From Siderastrea radians (taxonomy: Eukaryota; Cnidaria; Anthozoa; Scleractinia; Rhizangiidae), in contig OZ024894.1 of assembly GCA_964017195.1 (NCBI GenBank), positions 37,535,865 to 37,599,864 on the forward strand: 64,000 nt of DNA. The letters are read 5' to 3'. Positions 24,439 through 34,175 of the stretch are shown here, in pieces. The notes below the pieces were generated by a model. That model was not told the origin of the DNA, searched no databases, and saw only the letters and a list, made by a program, of their open reading frames with translations. Each line of letters starts with the position of its first letter. Within the stretch, counting starts at the first letter, position 1. The translations under genes were made by a program, and so were the position numbers.

Positions 24439-24719
24439 TCATTGATTCATTCAGCTTTGCAATGAAACGCTCCAGCACTTCGCAAGGTTTTGGCGCCTTT
24501 TTCGTTCAGTCATGTGATCGATTCTTGTTCCGCTTAAATTTCTTTTTTCATTTTTCCCTTTCTTTCTTGATTTTTTTTTATAGTGGTTAAGTTTTTAATA
24601 AAACAATTATTCTACTCGGGCTTGCTGGATATCGAATGATTATAACCAACTCGGCGCTACGCGCCTCGTTGGTTATCTATCATTCGATATCCAGCGCGCC
24701 CTCGTAGAATAATTGTTAA
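24439..24719 (-). mobile_element. Truncated copy of the 1.4-kb hairpin-ended element
   Basis: Matches the hairpin-bearing last ~280 bases of the copy at 60983-62354. It begins in cattgattcattcagctttg and ends in the 120-bp palindrome (24597-24719) with arms tagaataattgtt … and the core ggcgctacgcgcc. It is flanked on the right by catatatata, as other copies are flanked by (TA)n. Confidence 0.75.
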
Positions 24720-24733
24720 ACATATATATATAT

Positions 24734-25457
24734 TTATTATTCAACAAATTGTCACTATGCCCATATATGGAAAGGAAGCCCTCAATATCTGTCATCCGTA
24801 CATGACAGATATCCTGCGATATACGTAAATGACCATATTTGGAAGTGCACTGCAGATTTTCTTTCATTGCTTGTTTGGCGGCCATTTTGAAAAGCGAGGC
24901 AGTTTTAGCAGTGTTCTCCGTAAATTTTAACTCTCTGGAAGACACTTTCCACGATGAAATGCTCTCAAAAAGTCAACAAGTATTTGCTTCAGCTCACTTG
25001 GAATTTTGATAGTGAGAACTCAACCAAGAAAATGCTACTGCGAACGAAGCAGCACACTTGCTCACGGAAAGTTGTAAAGACTAAAGTTGAAAAGATTTTA
25101 ATTCACAGAAAGAGGACTTATTCTCGGTAAGGTAGCAATATTGTTTTTCCTCTGTCTTGTCATTTCCAAACATGAGTTTGTAAATAAGTCTTTTTAAGTG
25201 AACGGTAGTAAACTTCGATTTCTTGAAGTTCTGTTTTGATTTTTATTAAGCTTAAGTTTCTAGCTTTTAGCGTTTTCATCATAGAGCCGTAGTTTTTCTC
25301 GTTCTGAAAATGGTAGGCGTTGGGAATTTGTTGAATAATAAAACAATTATCCTGCTCAATCTTGCGGAATATCCCCTGATTTTAGCCAACTCGGCCTACG
25401 GCCTCGTCGGCTAAGTATCAGGTGATATTCCGCGCGATTTCGCAGGATAATTGTTAA
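24734..25457. mobile_element. Second type of hairpin-ended element
   Basis: Starts ttattattcaacaaattgtc. The reverse complement of those first 17 bases recurs at 25325-25341, followed directly by a hairpin (25342-25457) related to the one in the 1.4-kb family but diverged (acaattatcctgctc … cggcctacggcc … gcaggataattgtt). It is flanked on both sides by TA-rich sequence. It contains no coding frame of note. The boundary choice is inference from the repeated termini. Confidence 0.55.
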
Positions 25458-25463
25458 ATATAT

Positions 25464-25616
25464 ACACCCGTTTTCAAAAACATTGCAACTTGAAAAATAT
25501 ATCTACATATATACATCTTTTGTCTTCACAACGCGAAAACAAAAGAATAAATATGAAAACAAAAGGTATATATATATGTCTATATATTTTTCAAGTTGCA
25601 ATGTTTTTGGAAACGG

Positions 25617-25620
<4 letters not shown>
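25464..25620. mobile_element. 157-bp fold-back element in a (TA)n tract
   Basis: Arms of about 37 bp: acacccgttttcaaaaacat at the left and its near-perfect complement atgtttttggaaacgggtgt at the right. A second copy in the opposite orientation occurs at 62375-62533. Too short to encode anything. Confidence 0.75.

Positions 25621-25673
<53 letters not shown>
25617..25673. repeat. (TA)n microsatellite
   Basis: About 28 uninterrupted TA units between the fold-back element and the 3' end of the Penelope-like element. Confidence 0.95.
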
Positions 25674-25676
<3 letters not shown>

Positions 25677-26064
25677 TTCTCACAAGCATCCATTCTTGTA
25701 GTCTCTCATAACGATCATATAAATTTAACACAAATGAAGACAAACTCTAACTTTTTTTGTTTAACACCTATATTTCGAGTACATTCAGTACTCTTCTTTA
25801 GGGTGACTAAAAACCGTTACAAGAATCGTATTACAATATTCAAACTGTACATTTCAAAATTGCGCTACTAAGGACACGCGTCTTAAACGATTTTTATCGC
25901 GCGCGTACACCCGCACGTGACTTCTTGTATTGTGCGTAAAATCCGTCATTGTCGTTGAGGCCATGGGGCGCCAAGGTCGCCAGTTTGTAAATCCAGTGAT
26001 TTTCTCTTTCTCGTAATTCTTTTTCTCCTTTGACATGGTCTATCAGCTGTATTTGCATGTCTTC

Positions 26065-26370
26065 TCAACCTCTGTGCCCGTCACTATTGAAATGTCTGTA
26101 TATGAGGTCATCTTTCCCTTTTTGATTTAAACTTAAATTAACATGAGCATTGACCCTGCTTTTATGATTATTAAATCGGGTTCTAAATCTAGTCGTAGTA
26201 GATCCTACATATTGCACTTTGCACTTAGTACAATTGATCAGGTAGATTACGTTACTACAGTTGCAATCTAAGTTATAATTAATTTTAAATTCTTTGCCAT
26301 TCTCATTGCTACAAAAGGTGTCACCTAGACATAAAAAATTACATATATTTGACAGTTTTTTGAAGTACAT
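26065..26370 (-). CDS. Penelope-like GIY-YIG endonuclease domain
   Basis: Contains NVIYLINCTKCKVQYVGST followed by TRFRTRFNNHKSR, i.e. the GIY and YIG-type strands and the conserved Arg of a GIY-YIG nuclease, plus a preceding Cys cluster (LDCNCSN). In Penelope-like elements this domain nicks the target DNA. It is in a different frame from the reverse transcriptase owing to a TA-dinucleotide insertion near 26345, and stops just after DGHRG. Confidence 0.85.
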   Translation of the reverse strand: MYFKKLSNICNFLCLGDTFCSNENGKEFKINYNLDCNCSNVIYLINCTKCKVQYVGSTTTRFRTRFNNHKSRVNAHVNLSLNQKGKDDLIYRHFNSDGHRG

Positions 26371-28391
26371 TTCAATGTTCCATTGATCTTCTCTTTCGGG
26401 GCGTTCGTAAAACGAGCACGAACCAGGTATTGAGCTAAGCTCTTTGACTTCCTATACGCCACCATTGGTACTTGTGGAATGGCTTCTTTACACCTCGTGG
26501 ATGAATGTAAAACTGGATGTAGCTTTTGAAGTAGACCTCCAATATGCGGGAGGCCAGGATGGTAGGTTACCACAAACGGAACCCGAGTGTTTTCTTTTCT
26601 CGGTCTTTCTGCTAAAACTTCATCTCTCGACGTTCTCCTTGCTCGATCTATTTGTTCTTCCACATACTTCTTCTTGTATCCCCTCTCTTCTAAAAACTTG
26701 CATAAATCACTAGCTCGTTTCTCAAAGAACGAGTTCCTTGAACAGATTCGTCTTAATCTCAACGCTTGCGCAAAAGGGATCCCTTTCTTGCAAGCGTTTG
26801 GGTGACACGATGTTTTGTGGAGGTATTGATGACTATCTGTTGGCTTTATGAAGACATCAGTCTCGAGTTTCCCAGAATCATTGATCACTTTCACATCCAA
26901 GAATTCTATTTCACTACACGACCATTTTGATGTAAACTTTATTGTTCTATGTGCATTGTTGAGGTACTCGATGAAGCTTTTAAGACTGTCTTCCCCCTCC
27001 GTCCAAATAATGAAAATGTCATCAATGAAACGCCACCATGTGTGAGGTTTAATTTCTGCTTGTGAAATTAATTGTCTCTCTAGTCTATCCATGAATATAT
27101 TGGCATACGATGGAGCCATGCGAGTTCCTATCGCTGTTCCCAACTTCTGCACATAGTGCTTGTTATCAAATTCAAAATTATTATTTTTAAGAACGAGCTC
27201 TGTAAAATCAACAATGTCCTGTTTGAGACCACTGTTCTCCGATCGATCTGAATGATGAGTATTAGAAAGTCCCAGGGCCTCTCGGACCGCCTGTAACCCC
27301 TCGTCGTGCGGAATGTGCGGATACAGACCAACAACATCTATTGTACATAAAATAGCTCCATCAGGCAATGTTCCTACGTTCTTCAATTTGCGTAAAAAGT
27401 CATTGGTATCTTTTATATAAGACGCTATATTTGGTACCAATGGTCGCAAGTGGTGGTCTACATATTGTGAAATCTTCTCTGTAGGTGTATTACAACCTGA
27501 TATCACTGGTCGTCCGGGACATCCTTCCTTGTGAATTTTTGGAAGTAAGTAAAATCTTCCTGCTCTCTCTTCCCCTGAAGCCATAAGATATTGCTGCGTT
27601 TCCTTGTCAATGTTGCCCTGGTGATATGATTTCTGAATCCGTTCATTAATCTTTTTTATCATGTCTTTAGTTGGGTCTTTCACTAACGGTTGGTATACCT
27701 CCTTATCATCAAGTTGTCTCATCGCTTCCCTTAAGTAGGCTTCTTTATCCATTACAACAACCACAGACCCCTTATCCGCTTGCTTAATGATTATGTCATC
27801 ATAACGACGTAAATTTTCAAGTGCTGTTTGTTCATCTTTGGAAAGATTTCTCTGATAAGCCGTATCAAAATCATGCGACAACAATTCTTTTTCAAGGGAT
27901 TCAACGTAAGCCTCAATTGCTAATTCTCTATTCCTGTCAGGGATCCAACCAGATTTTTTCCTAAACACTGGGATTTCAGAAAAATCTCCTCCTACATCGT
28001 CGTCTTTGTGAAAGTATTCTTTTAATCGGATGCGTCTAATGTAATCCTTAATGTCTTTCCGCAGCGCATAAAGATCAACCTTCAGTCCTTTTGACAAAAG
28101 TGACACTTCTGGTTCACTTAACACTCTTCGGGAAAGATTCACAACATTTTTAAACGCACTCGCAAAGTTACTCTGTTCTCTCATACCCTCGGGCTCTCCT
28201 GATATATCTTCCGTTCTTCGACTTTCCGTTTCCATACTTCCTATTTCTGATGTTTCTGCACGTGAACGACTTCCCTCTCTATAACAATCTACTGACGGGA
28301 GCACTCTGTCCCCCTTGCATTCTTTTACTAGAGAATCAATGTCACTACTATTTACTTTCGTCAAATCAACTAAAAAGAAGTGGACAATCAA
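26325..28391 (-). CDS. Penelope-like reverse transcriptase
   Basis: A 688-codon frame with the ordered blocks of a Penelope-type RT: RFYLLPKIHKEG (about residue 280), RPVISGCNTPTEKIS, CTIDVVGLYPHIPHDEGL (about 355, first catalytic Asp), GTAIGTRMAPSYANIFM (about 420) and WWRFIDDIFIIWT (about 455, the FIDD catalytic pair), then FLDVKV. The C-terminal part has the usual linker (VVTYHPGLPHIGGLL, YRKSKSLAQYLVRARF). Upstream residues 100-280 match the N-terminal RT0 region of the class. The frame ends at YVIFYV because of an extra TA in an ATATAT run; removing the extra TA would connect it to the endonuclease frame at 26065-26370. Confidence 0.9.
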   Translation of the reverse strand: MIVHFFLVDLTKVNSSDIDSLVKECKGDRVLPSVDCYREGSRSRAETSEIGSMETESRRTEDISGEPEGMREQSNFASAFKNVVNLSRRVLSEPEVSLLSKGLKVDLYALRKDIKDYIRRIRLKEYFHKDDDVGGDFSEIPVFRKKSGWIPDRNRELAIEAYVESLEKELLSHDFDTAYQRNLSKDEQTALENLRRYDDIIIKQADKGSVVVVMDKEAYLREAMRQLDDKEVYQPLVKDPTKDMIKKINERIQKSYHQGNIDKETQQYLMASGEERAGRFYLLPKIHKEGCPGRPVISGCNTPTEKISQYVDHHLRPLVPNIASYIKDTNDFLRKLKNVGTLPDGAILCTIDVVGLYPHIPHDEGLQAVREALGLSNTHHSDRSENSGLKQDIVDFTELVLKNNNFEFDNKHYVQKLGTAIGTRMAPSYANIFMDRLERQLISQAEIKPHTWWRFIDDIFIIWTEGEDSLKSFIEYLNNAHRTIKFTSKWSCSEIEFLDVKVINDSGKLETDVFIKPTDSHQYLHKTSCHPNACKKGIPFAQALRLRRICSRNSFFEKRASDLCKFLEERGYKKKYVEEQIDRARRTSRDEVLAERPRKENTRVPFVVTYHPGLPHIGGLLQKLHPVLHSSTRCKEAIPQVPMVAYRKSKSLAQYLVRARFTNAPKEKINGTLKCTSKNCQIYVIFYV

Positions 28392-29115
28392 CGGGAAGGG
28401 GATTTACTCCGGCATTATTCTCATCCAGCTCTAAATCTTTAATTTCTACTTGCATAGGTCTTCTTGATTCATCTCCATCGGTAACTTGTTGTCTAATATT
28501 TGAAATAAACTCTCCAATCTGGACCTCTAGGTTTTGATCCCCTATTGTTTCGTTCACGACGTCATTTGGCGTAAAATTACCTTCAAAGGTCAGGTCACTC
28601 GTCTCACCGTTTCCTTCCATGAGATTATTTAATTTCTTAGTTCTTTTGTTCGTTAAACCCTCTTTGAATTTAGAACTAACCTCCAAAGCCTTAGTGATCA
28701 TTTGCTGTGCCGTTGGATGACCATATTTAGCTGTGATAACTTCTTCCATGTTCAAAATTTCTTCAGCAATCATTTCTTTTACCTTGTGTGTTTCCACTAC
28801 TAAAAGCTCTTGTATACGATAAGATGCGTCCATTAAAACAGCTTTCCAATTTCTATCAAATTCTTCTGTTACGCTTTCAATGTTAGGATGTTTCTTGATC
28901 TTCAAACCAGTGGCAATGACACTGTGTTCTTGACAATTTTTCAGGAATAAATTGTGATGTTCGTACCTGGTGCGCTTCTTGTACAGATTCAACAATTTGA
29001 AAAAATAATACGATTCTGACCTCTCCATCGATGCAATTAAATATAAACTTCTCACAAGCATCCATTCTTGTAGTCTCTCATAACGATCATATAAATTTAA
29101 CACAAATGAAGACAA
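28366..29115 (-). CDS. Penelope-like element, 5' part of the coding region
   Basis: A 249-codon frame beginning inside the right pseudo-LTR (MSSFVLNLYDRYERLQEW …). It is rich in charged helices and has no domain I recognise. It ends at VDCPLLFS and overlaps the start of the reverse-transcriptase frame by 26 bases in a different phase, at a run CTTCTTTTTAG. It is probably the N-terminal part of a single Penelope protein, separated by a frameshift; a separate ORF1 is the alternative. Confidence 0.6.
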   Translation of the reverse strand: MSSFVLNLYDRYERLQEWMLVRSLYLIASMERSESYYFFKLLNLYKKRTRYEHHNLFLKNCQEHSVIATGLKIKKHPNIESVTEEFDRNWKAVLMDASYRIQELLVVETHKVKEMIAEEILNMEEVITAKYGHPTAQQMITKALEVSSKFKEGLTNKRTKKLNNLMEGNGETSDLTFEGNFTPNDVVNETIGDQNLEVQIGEFISNIRQQVTDGDESRRPMQVEIKDLELDENNAGVNPLPVDCPLLFS

Positions 29116-29128
29116 ACTCTAACTTTTT

Positions 29129-29632
29129 TTGTTTCAATACCTCCACAAAACATCGTGTCACCCAAACACTTGCAAGAAAGGGATCCCTTTTGCGCAAGCG
29201 TTGAGATTAAGACGAATCTGTTCAAGGAACTCGTTCTTTGAGAAACGAGCTAGTGATTTATGCAAGTTTTTAGAAGAGAGGGGATACAAGAAGAAGTATG
29301 TGGAAGAACAAATAGATCGAGCAAGGAGAACGTCGAGAGATGAAGTTTTAGCAGAAAGACCGAGAAAAGAAAACACTCGGGTTCCGTTTGTGGTAACCTA
29401 CCATCCTGGCCTCCCGCATATTGGAGGTCTACTTCAAAAGCTACATCCAGTTTTACATTCATCCACGAGGTGTAAAGAAGCCATTCCACAAGTACCAATG
29501 GTGGCGTATAGGAAGCCAAAGAGCTTAGCTCAATACCTGGTTCGTGCTCGTTTTACGAACGCCCCAAAAGAGAAGATCAATGGAACATTGAAATGTACTT
29601 CAAAAAACTGTCAAATATATGTAATTTTTTAA
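29129..29632 (+). pseudogene. Inverted copy of the Penelope reverse-transcriptase C-terminus
   Basis: Translates to the same sequence as the last ~165 residues of the minus-strand RT (YLHKTSCHPN … RICSRNSFFEKRASDL …). It differs at only a few positions (for example TCKKG versus ACKKG, YRKPKS versus YRKSKS). It lacks the catalytic blocks, so it is a partial duplicate in opposite orientation. Confidence 0.85.
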
Positions 29633-29898
29633 GTCTAGGTGACGCGTTTTGTAGCAATGAGAATGGCAAAGAATTTAAAATTAATTATAACTTAGATTGC
29701 AACTGTAGTAACGTAATCTACCTGATCAATTGTACTAAGTGCAAAGTGCAATATGTAGGATCTACTACGACTAGATTTAGAACCCGATTTAATAATCATA
29801 AAAGCAGGGTCAATGCTCATGTTAATTTAAGTTTAAATCAAAAAGGGAAAGATGACCTCATATACAGACATTTCAATAGTGACGGGCACAGAGGTTGA
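29593..29898 (+). pseudogene. Inverted copy of the GIY-YIG endonuclease frame
   Basis: Near-identical to 26065-26370 (LSLGDAF here, LCLGDTF there) and carrying the same ATATAT frameshift. The shared lesion means the two arms were copied from one source after the frameshift arose. Confidence 0.85.
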
Positions 29899-30161
29899 GA
29901 AGACATGCAAATACAGCTGATAGACCATGTCAAAGGAGAAAAAGAATTACGAGAAAGAGAAAATCACTGGATTTACAAACTGGCGACCTTGGCGCCCCAT
30001 GGCCCCAACGACAATGACGGATTTTACGCACAAAACAAGAAGTCACGTGCGGGTGTACGCGCGCGATAAAAATCGTTTAAGACGCGTGTCCTTAGTAGCG
30101 CAATTTTGAAATGTACAGTTTGAATATTGTAATACGATTCTTGTAACGGTTTTTAGTCACC

Positions 30162-30191
30162 CTGAAGAAGAGTACTGAATGTACTCGAAAT
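30162..30191 (+). other. CTGAAGA-stem-GAAA motif in Penelope terminal region
   Basis: CTGAAGA, one A, the stem GAGTAC/GTACTC around TGAAT, then GAAAT. This resembles the core of hammerhead ribozymes reported in Penelope-like elements, but has one base between CTGANGA and the stem, and I cannot pair helices I and III. The other arm (near 25790, minus strand) has CTAAAGA instead. Confidence 0.3.
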
Positions 30192-30306
30192 ATAGGTGTT
30201 AAACAAAAAAAGTTAGAGTTTGTCTTCATTTGTGTTAAATTTATATGATCGTTATGAGAGACTACAAGAATGGATGCTTGTGAGAAGTATATATATATAT
30301 ATATAT

Positions 30307-31691
30307 TTAACAGTTATTCTACGAGGGCGCGCTGGATATCGAATGATAGATAACCAACGAGGCGCGTAGCGCCGAGTTGGTTATAATCATTTGATATCCA
30401 GCAAGCCCGAGTAGAATAATTGTTTTATTAAAACTTAACCACTATTAAAAAAAAATCAAGAAAGAAAGGGAAAAATGAAAAAAGAAATTTAAGCGGAACA
30501 AGAATCGATCACATGACTGAACGAAAAAGGCGCCAAAACCTTGCGAAGTGCTGGAGCGTTTCATTGCAAAGCTGAATGAATCAATGAAAACTGCTCGAAA
30601 GTGAACAAAGTAGCACAAGTTTTGGAAAAAACCTTATAATTATTGGCTCTGAAATATCGTACATGTTTGATTTTTCCTGAACATTGTTGTAATCATCGTT
30701 CAAAGCCGGATTGAAGCTGTACAATTTCACCATATAGCTGCTGGAGTAGAACTGAACAAGTTTGTAATCTGTTCGCACAACGGAGCCATCATGTGCGTGT
30801 TTGATCGAACTGAAGACAGAACAAATTTGAACAGTTGAACTTAAACAGGTATTTTCTGTGCAGCTCAGAAGCAAGATTACTGTAGCGAGGAACATTAGAA
30901 TTCACCATCATAGTTTGTTAAACGGAAAGCGCAAAATGCAGTTGTTCTCGGTTTAGAGGTTGCGGACGGAATGGTAAAAACAACATTCAAACAACTGGAA
31001 AAGCGATTCAACTCCGTTTACATGGCATCCGATTTCTATCTGAGCATTTGGACCTGTTGGAACACAGAGCTACAACAAGTGCAGGTAAACCAGTGTCAAT
31101 TTTGCGTGTTAAAGCCGAAAAACAATCTCGCCCTTCCTTCCTTCTTGGTAGTTTGCAGCTGTATCTTTTTTAGTAAGCTTACTTGTTTAGACTGCTTCAT
31201 GATTTTCGCACCGACTTGCCATGAATGTGTGATAGTTTTTATTAAATGCTCCTGCCCCATTTCACTGTGTTTTATTTTATGTCTTGTCTTGATATTATGA
31301 AGTGGAAATCCTTTCTGATAAAACCTACCGTTTGTTCAATTTCAATGATCGACGTGACGATCGATGAAAGAAATTAATTGTAAACACAACGCTTAATGCT
31401 TAAATTTCTATTTCTGCACAGTTTCTTCAAACAATTATGACTTTTGTTAGACTACGCTGTTGGTGATGCTTGTTGGTGACGCTGTTGGAATTTCTGCTTA
31501 ATTTAAATTTGCTGGCAAGTGATTTTTCTCGTCCATTTTTCTCGCCGGGTTGCTCGCGGGGAAAAAAACTTTCAGGTCACTTTGTTGTTGAGTGTTCATT
31601 GACCATATTTGGTCGCAGCAGGTATATGAACTGATAGCCTAGCTCCGTTGAGCCAATCAAAATGCTAGTAATCCAATATACCTAGTCCAGT
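30307..31691 (+). mobile_element. 1.4-kb hairpin-ended non-coding element, copy A
   Basis: Begins with the 120-bp palindrome (30307-30430: ttaacagttattctacgagg … gcgcgtagcgcc … gtagaataattgtttta) and ends atatacctagtccagt, followed by (TA)n. The sequence between is almost the same as copy B (32117-33504) and, inverted, copy C (60983-62354). No coding frame is conserved between copies. Confidence 0.85.
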
Positions 31692-31695
31692 TTTT

Positions 31696-31699
<4 letters not shown>

Positions 31700-31751
<52 letters not shown>
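31700..31751. repeat. (TA)n microsatellite
   Basis: Uninterrupted TA run between copy A and a Penelope terminal fragment. Confidence 0.95.
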
Positions 31752-31841
31752 CAGTTAATGGTTGCCTCAGGCCAACAAAGAATGCCACTGCGTCAGGAGG
31801 ATCAAAGATTCACAGTCCAAGCCTCACTGCATGGAATTAAA
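31752..31841. repeat. Terminal fragment of a second Penelope family
   Basis: cagttaatggttgcctcagg … ggaattaaaactcgttgaag, also found at 60802-60900 in the same order. It directly precedes the large palindrome, which is built from the same element end. Confidence 0.55.
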
Positions 31842-32042
31842 ACTCGTTGAAGGAAAGCGAGGACGGACAACTTCTGACGATTAAAAAGTTAAAAAATTTA
31901 ATAAAAAATAAAAACGTTTCGGTCTTAGACCTTCATCAGTGTAACTGATGAAGGTCTAAGACCGAAACGTTTTTATTTTTTATTAAATTTTTTAACTTTT
32001 TAATCGTCAGAAGTTGTCCGTCCTCGCTTTCCTTCAACGAGT
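31842..32042. repeat. Perfect 201-bp palindrome from a Penelope end
   Basis: Two 99-base arms, 31842-31940 and 31944-32042, complementary throughout as far as I read them, with the 3-base spacer gta. Each arm contains ctgatgaaggtctaagaccg and gaaacg motifs and ends at actcgttgaaggaaagcgag. The same single-arm sequence occurs at 62594-62696 at the start of the right-hand Penelope-like element. Confidence 0.9.
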
Positions 32043-32047
32043 ATATA

Positions 32048-32116
<69 letters not shown>
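32043..32116. repeat. (TA)n microsatellite
   Basis: TA run with one 'catat' interruption, between the palindrome and copy B. Confidence 0.95.
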
Positions 32117-32119
<3 letters not shown>

Positions 32120-33504
32120 ACAATTATTCTACTAGGGCGCGCTGGATATCGAATGATAGATAACCAACGAGGCGCGTAGCGCCGAGTTGGTTATAATCAT
32201 TTGATATCCAGCAAGCCCGAGTAGAATAATTGTTTTATTAAAAACTTAACCACTATTTAGAAAAAAAAAATCAGAAAGAACGGGAAAAATGAGAAAAAAA
32301 TTTAAGCGGAACAAGAATCGATCACATGACTGAACGAAAAAGGCGCCAAAACCTTGCGAAGTGTTGCAGCGTTTCATTGCAAAGTTGAATGAATCAATGA
32401 AAACTGCTCGAAAGTGAGCAAAGTAGCACACGTTTTGGAAAAAAATCTTCTAATTATTGGCTCTGAAATATGGTACATGTTTGATTTTTCCTGAACATTG
32501 TTGTAATCATCGTTCAAAGCCGGATTGAAGCTGTACAATTTCACCATATAGCTGCTGGAGTTGAAACTGAACAAGTTTGTAATCTGTTAGCACAACGGAG
32601 CCATCATGTGCGTGTTTGATCGAACTGAAGACAGAACAAATTTGAACAGTTGAACTTGAAGAGGTATTTTCTATGCAGCTCAGAAGCAAGATTACTGTAG
32701 CGAGGAACATTAGAATTCACCATCATAGTTTGTTAAACGCAAAGCGCAAAATGCAGTTGTTCTCGGTTTAGAGGTTGCGGACGGAATGGTAAAAACAACA
32801 TTCAAACAACTGGAAAAGCGATTTAACTCCGTTTACATGGCATCCAATTTCTATTTGAGCACTTCCACCTGTTGGAACACAGAGCTACAACAAGTGCAGG
32901 TAAACCAGTGTCCTGATTTTGCATGTTAAAGCTGAAAAACAATCTCGCCCTTCCTTCCTTCTTGGTAGTTTGCAGCTGTATTTTGTTTTAGCACTTGTTT
33001 AGACAGTGCTTCATGATTTTCGCACCGACTCGCCATAAATGTGTGATAGTTTTTATTAAATGGTTCAGCCCCATTTCATTGTGTTTTATTTTATGTCTTG
33101 TCTTGATATTTTGAAGTGGAAATCCTTTCTGATAATACCTACCGTTTGTTCAATTTCAATGATCGACGTGACGATCGATGAAAGAAATTAATTGTAAACA
33201 CAACGCTTAATGCTTAAATTTCTATTTCTGCACAGTTTCTTCAAACAATTTTGGCTTGTGTTAGACGACGCTGTTGGTGGTGCTTGTTGGTGACGTTGTT
33301 GGAATTTCTGCTTAATTTAAATTTGCTGGCAAGTGATTTTTCTCGTCCATTTTTCTCGCCGGGTTGCTCGCGAGGAAAAAACTTTCAGCTCACTTTGTTG
33401 TTGAGTGTTCATTGACCATATTTGGTCGCAGCAGGTATATGAGCTGATAGCCTAGCTCCGATGAGCCAATCAAAATGCTAGAAATCCAATATACCTAGTC
33501 CAGT
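32117..33504 (+). mobile_element. 1.4-kb hairpin-ended non-coding element, copy B
   Basis: Same orientation and ends as copy A. The palindrome occupies about 32117-32240. It differs from A by scattered substitutions and short indels (for example tttagaaaaaaaaaatcag versus ttaaaaaaaaatcaag). (TA)n lies on both sides. Confidence 0.85.
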
Positions 33505-33509
33505 TTTTA

Positions 33510-33513
<4 letters not shown>

Positions 33514-33563
<50 letters not shown>

Positions 33564-33586
33564 ATATATATATATATATATATATT
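33514..33586. repeat. (TA)n microsatellite
   Basis: Long TA run with a single C interruption, right border of copy B. Confidence 0.95.
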
Positions 33587-34175
33587 TGCGATTTTGAGGA
33601 AGTCGCCTTCTATTTGAAATTATAACATTCTCTTTTTTGAGTGCAAACCATCGAATGTAGGCCAGGTGAACAGCATGTAGATGTTACAATTCAGTCAGTC
33701 AATCAATGGAATACCTTCAGACGATCCTTTTTTAAAAGCTTTTAATATCCAAATACCTGTAGTGTACCTACTGCAATTTCATCGTTTTATTTCTGAATGC
33801 TGTGTTTTGTAATTTCCGTTTGGTTTTGTAAATGAGCAACAACATGATTTTTAATACATGTTAAAGGCGATGTTTGTATATAAATTTGACAGTAGAGTCA
33901 ATTTTTGCGAAGAAAATGTTTAGATGCGCGCAACACCCGTCAAAAAAACCCGCAAAAATTAGAACCCGCAATTCGCAAGAATTAAGTGCCACACGGTATC
34001 ACAAGAAAAAAAAAAAAGGAATCGGCGCGAGTAAACGCTGAAATTTGAGTTTGCCGAGTTCAAGTTATCAAGGTTCTACTGTGATTTGCATTTTTAAATC
34101 TAAAGTTCATTTTTCCCAAAGAATCTCCTGTAGACGAAGGTGCCCGTGTTTTCGGTCTTCCTGTGTTCGGTCTCC
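33587..34175. other. Non-coding remnant inside the 31-kb insertion
   Basis: No gene. Around 33940-34000 the text aaaaacccgcaaaaattaga … cgcaattcgcaagaatt is a degraded, inverted counterpart of ttttgcgggagtttaatttt near 24330, a dispersed-repeat motif. Confidence 0.4.

Larger units (their letters stand above)
25674..30296 (-). mobile_element. Penelope-like retroelement with inverted partial copy
   Basis: Transcribed leftwards. An 85-base block (cacttctcacaagcatccat …) at 25675-25770 recurs in the same orientation at 29047-29135, bracketing the coding region like the pseudo-LTRs of Penelope-like elements. The left copy is non-coding, while the right copy contains the start of the first ORF. 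From about 29136 to 30290 an inverted copy of the element's last ~1.15 kb is attached head to head. Both ends abut (TA)n. It carries a reverse transcriptase and a GIY-YIG endonuclease, so it belongs to the endonuclease-bearing class, but frameshifts make it inactive as written. Confidence 0.85.

Noticed and set aside
25451..25871. Frames translating to YIYIYI repeats (also near 62300-62720)
   Set aside because: They are translations of (TA)n and of fold-back arms.
30971..31300. 109-codon frame in hairpin-element copy A
   Set aside because: The frame is not preserved in copies B and C.
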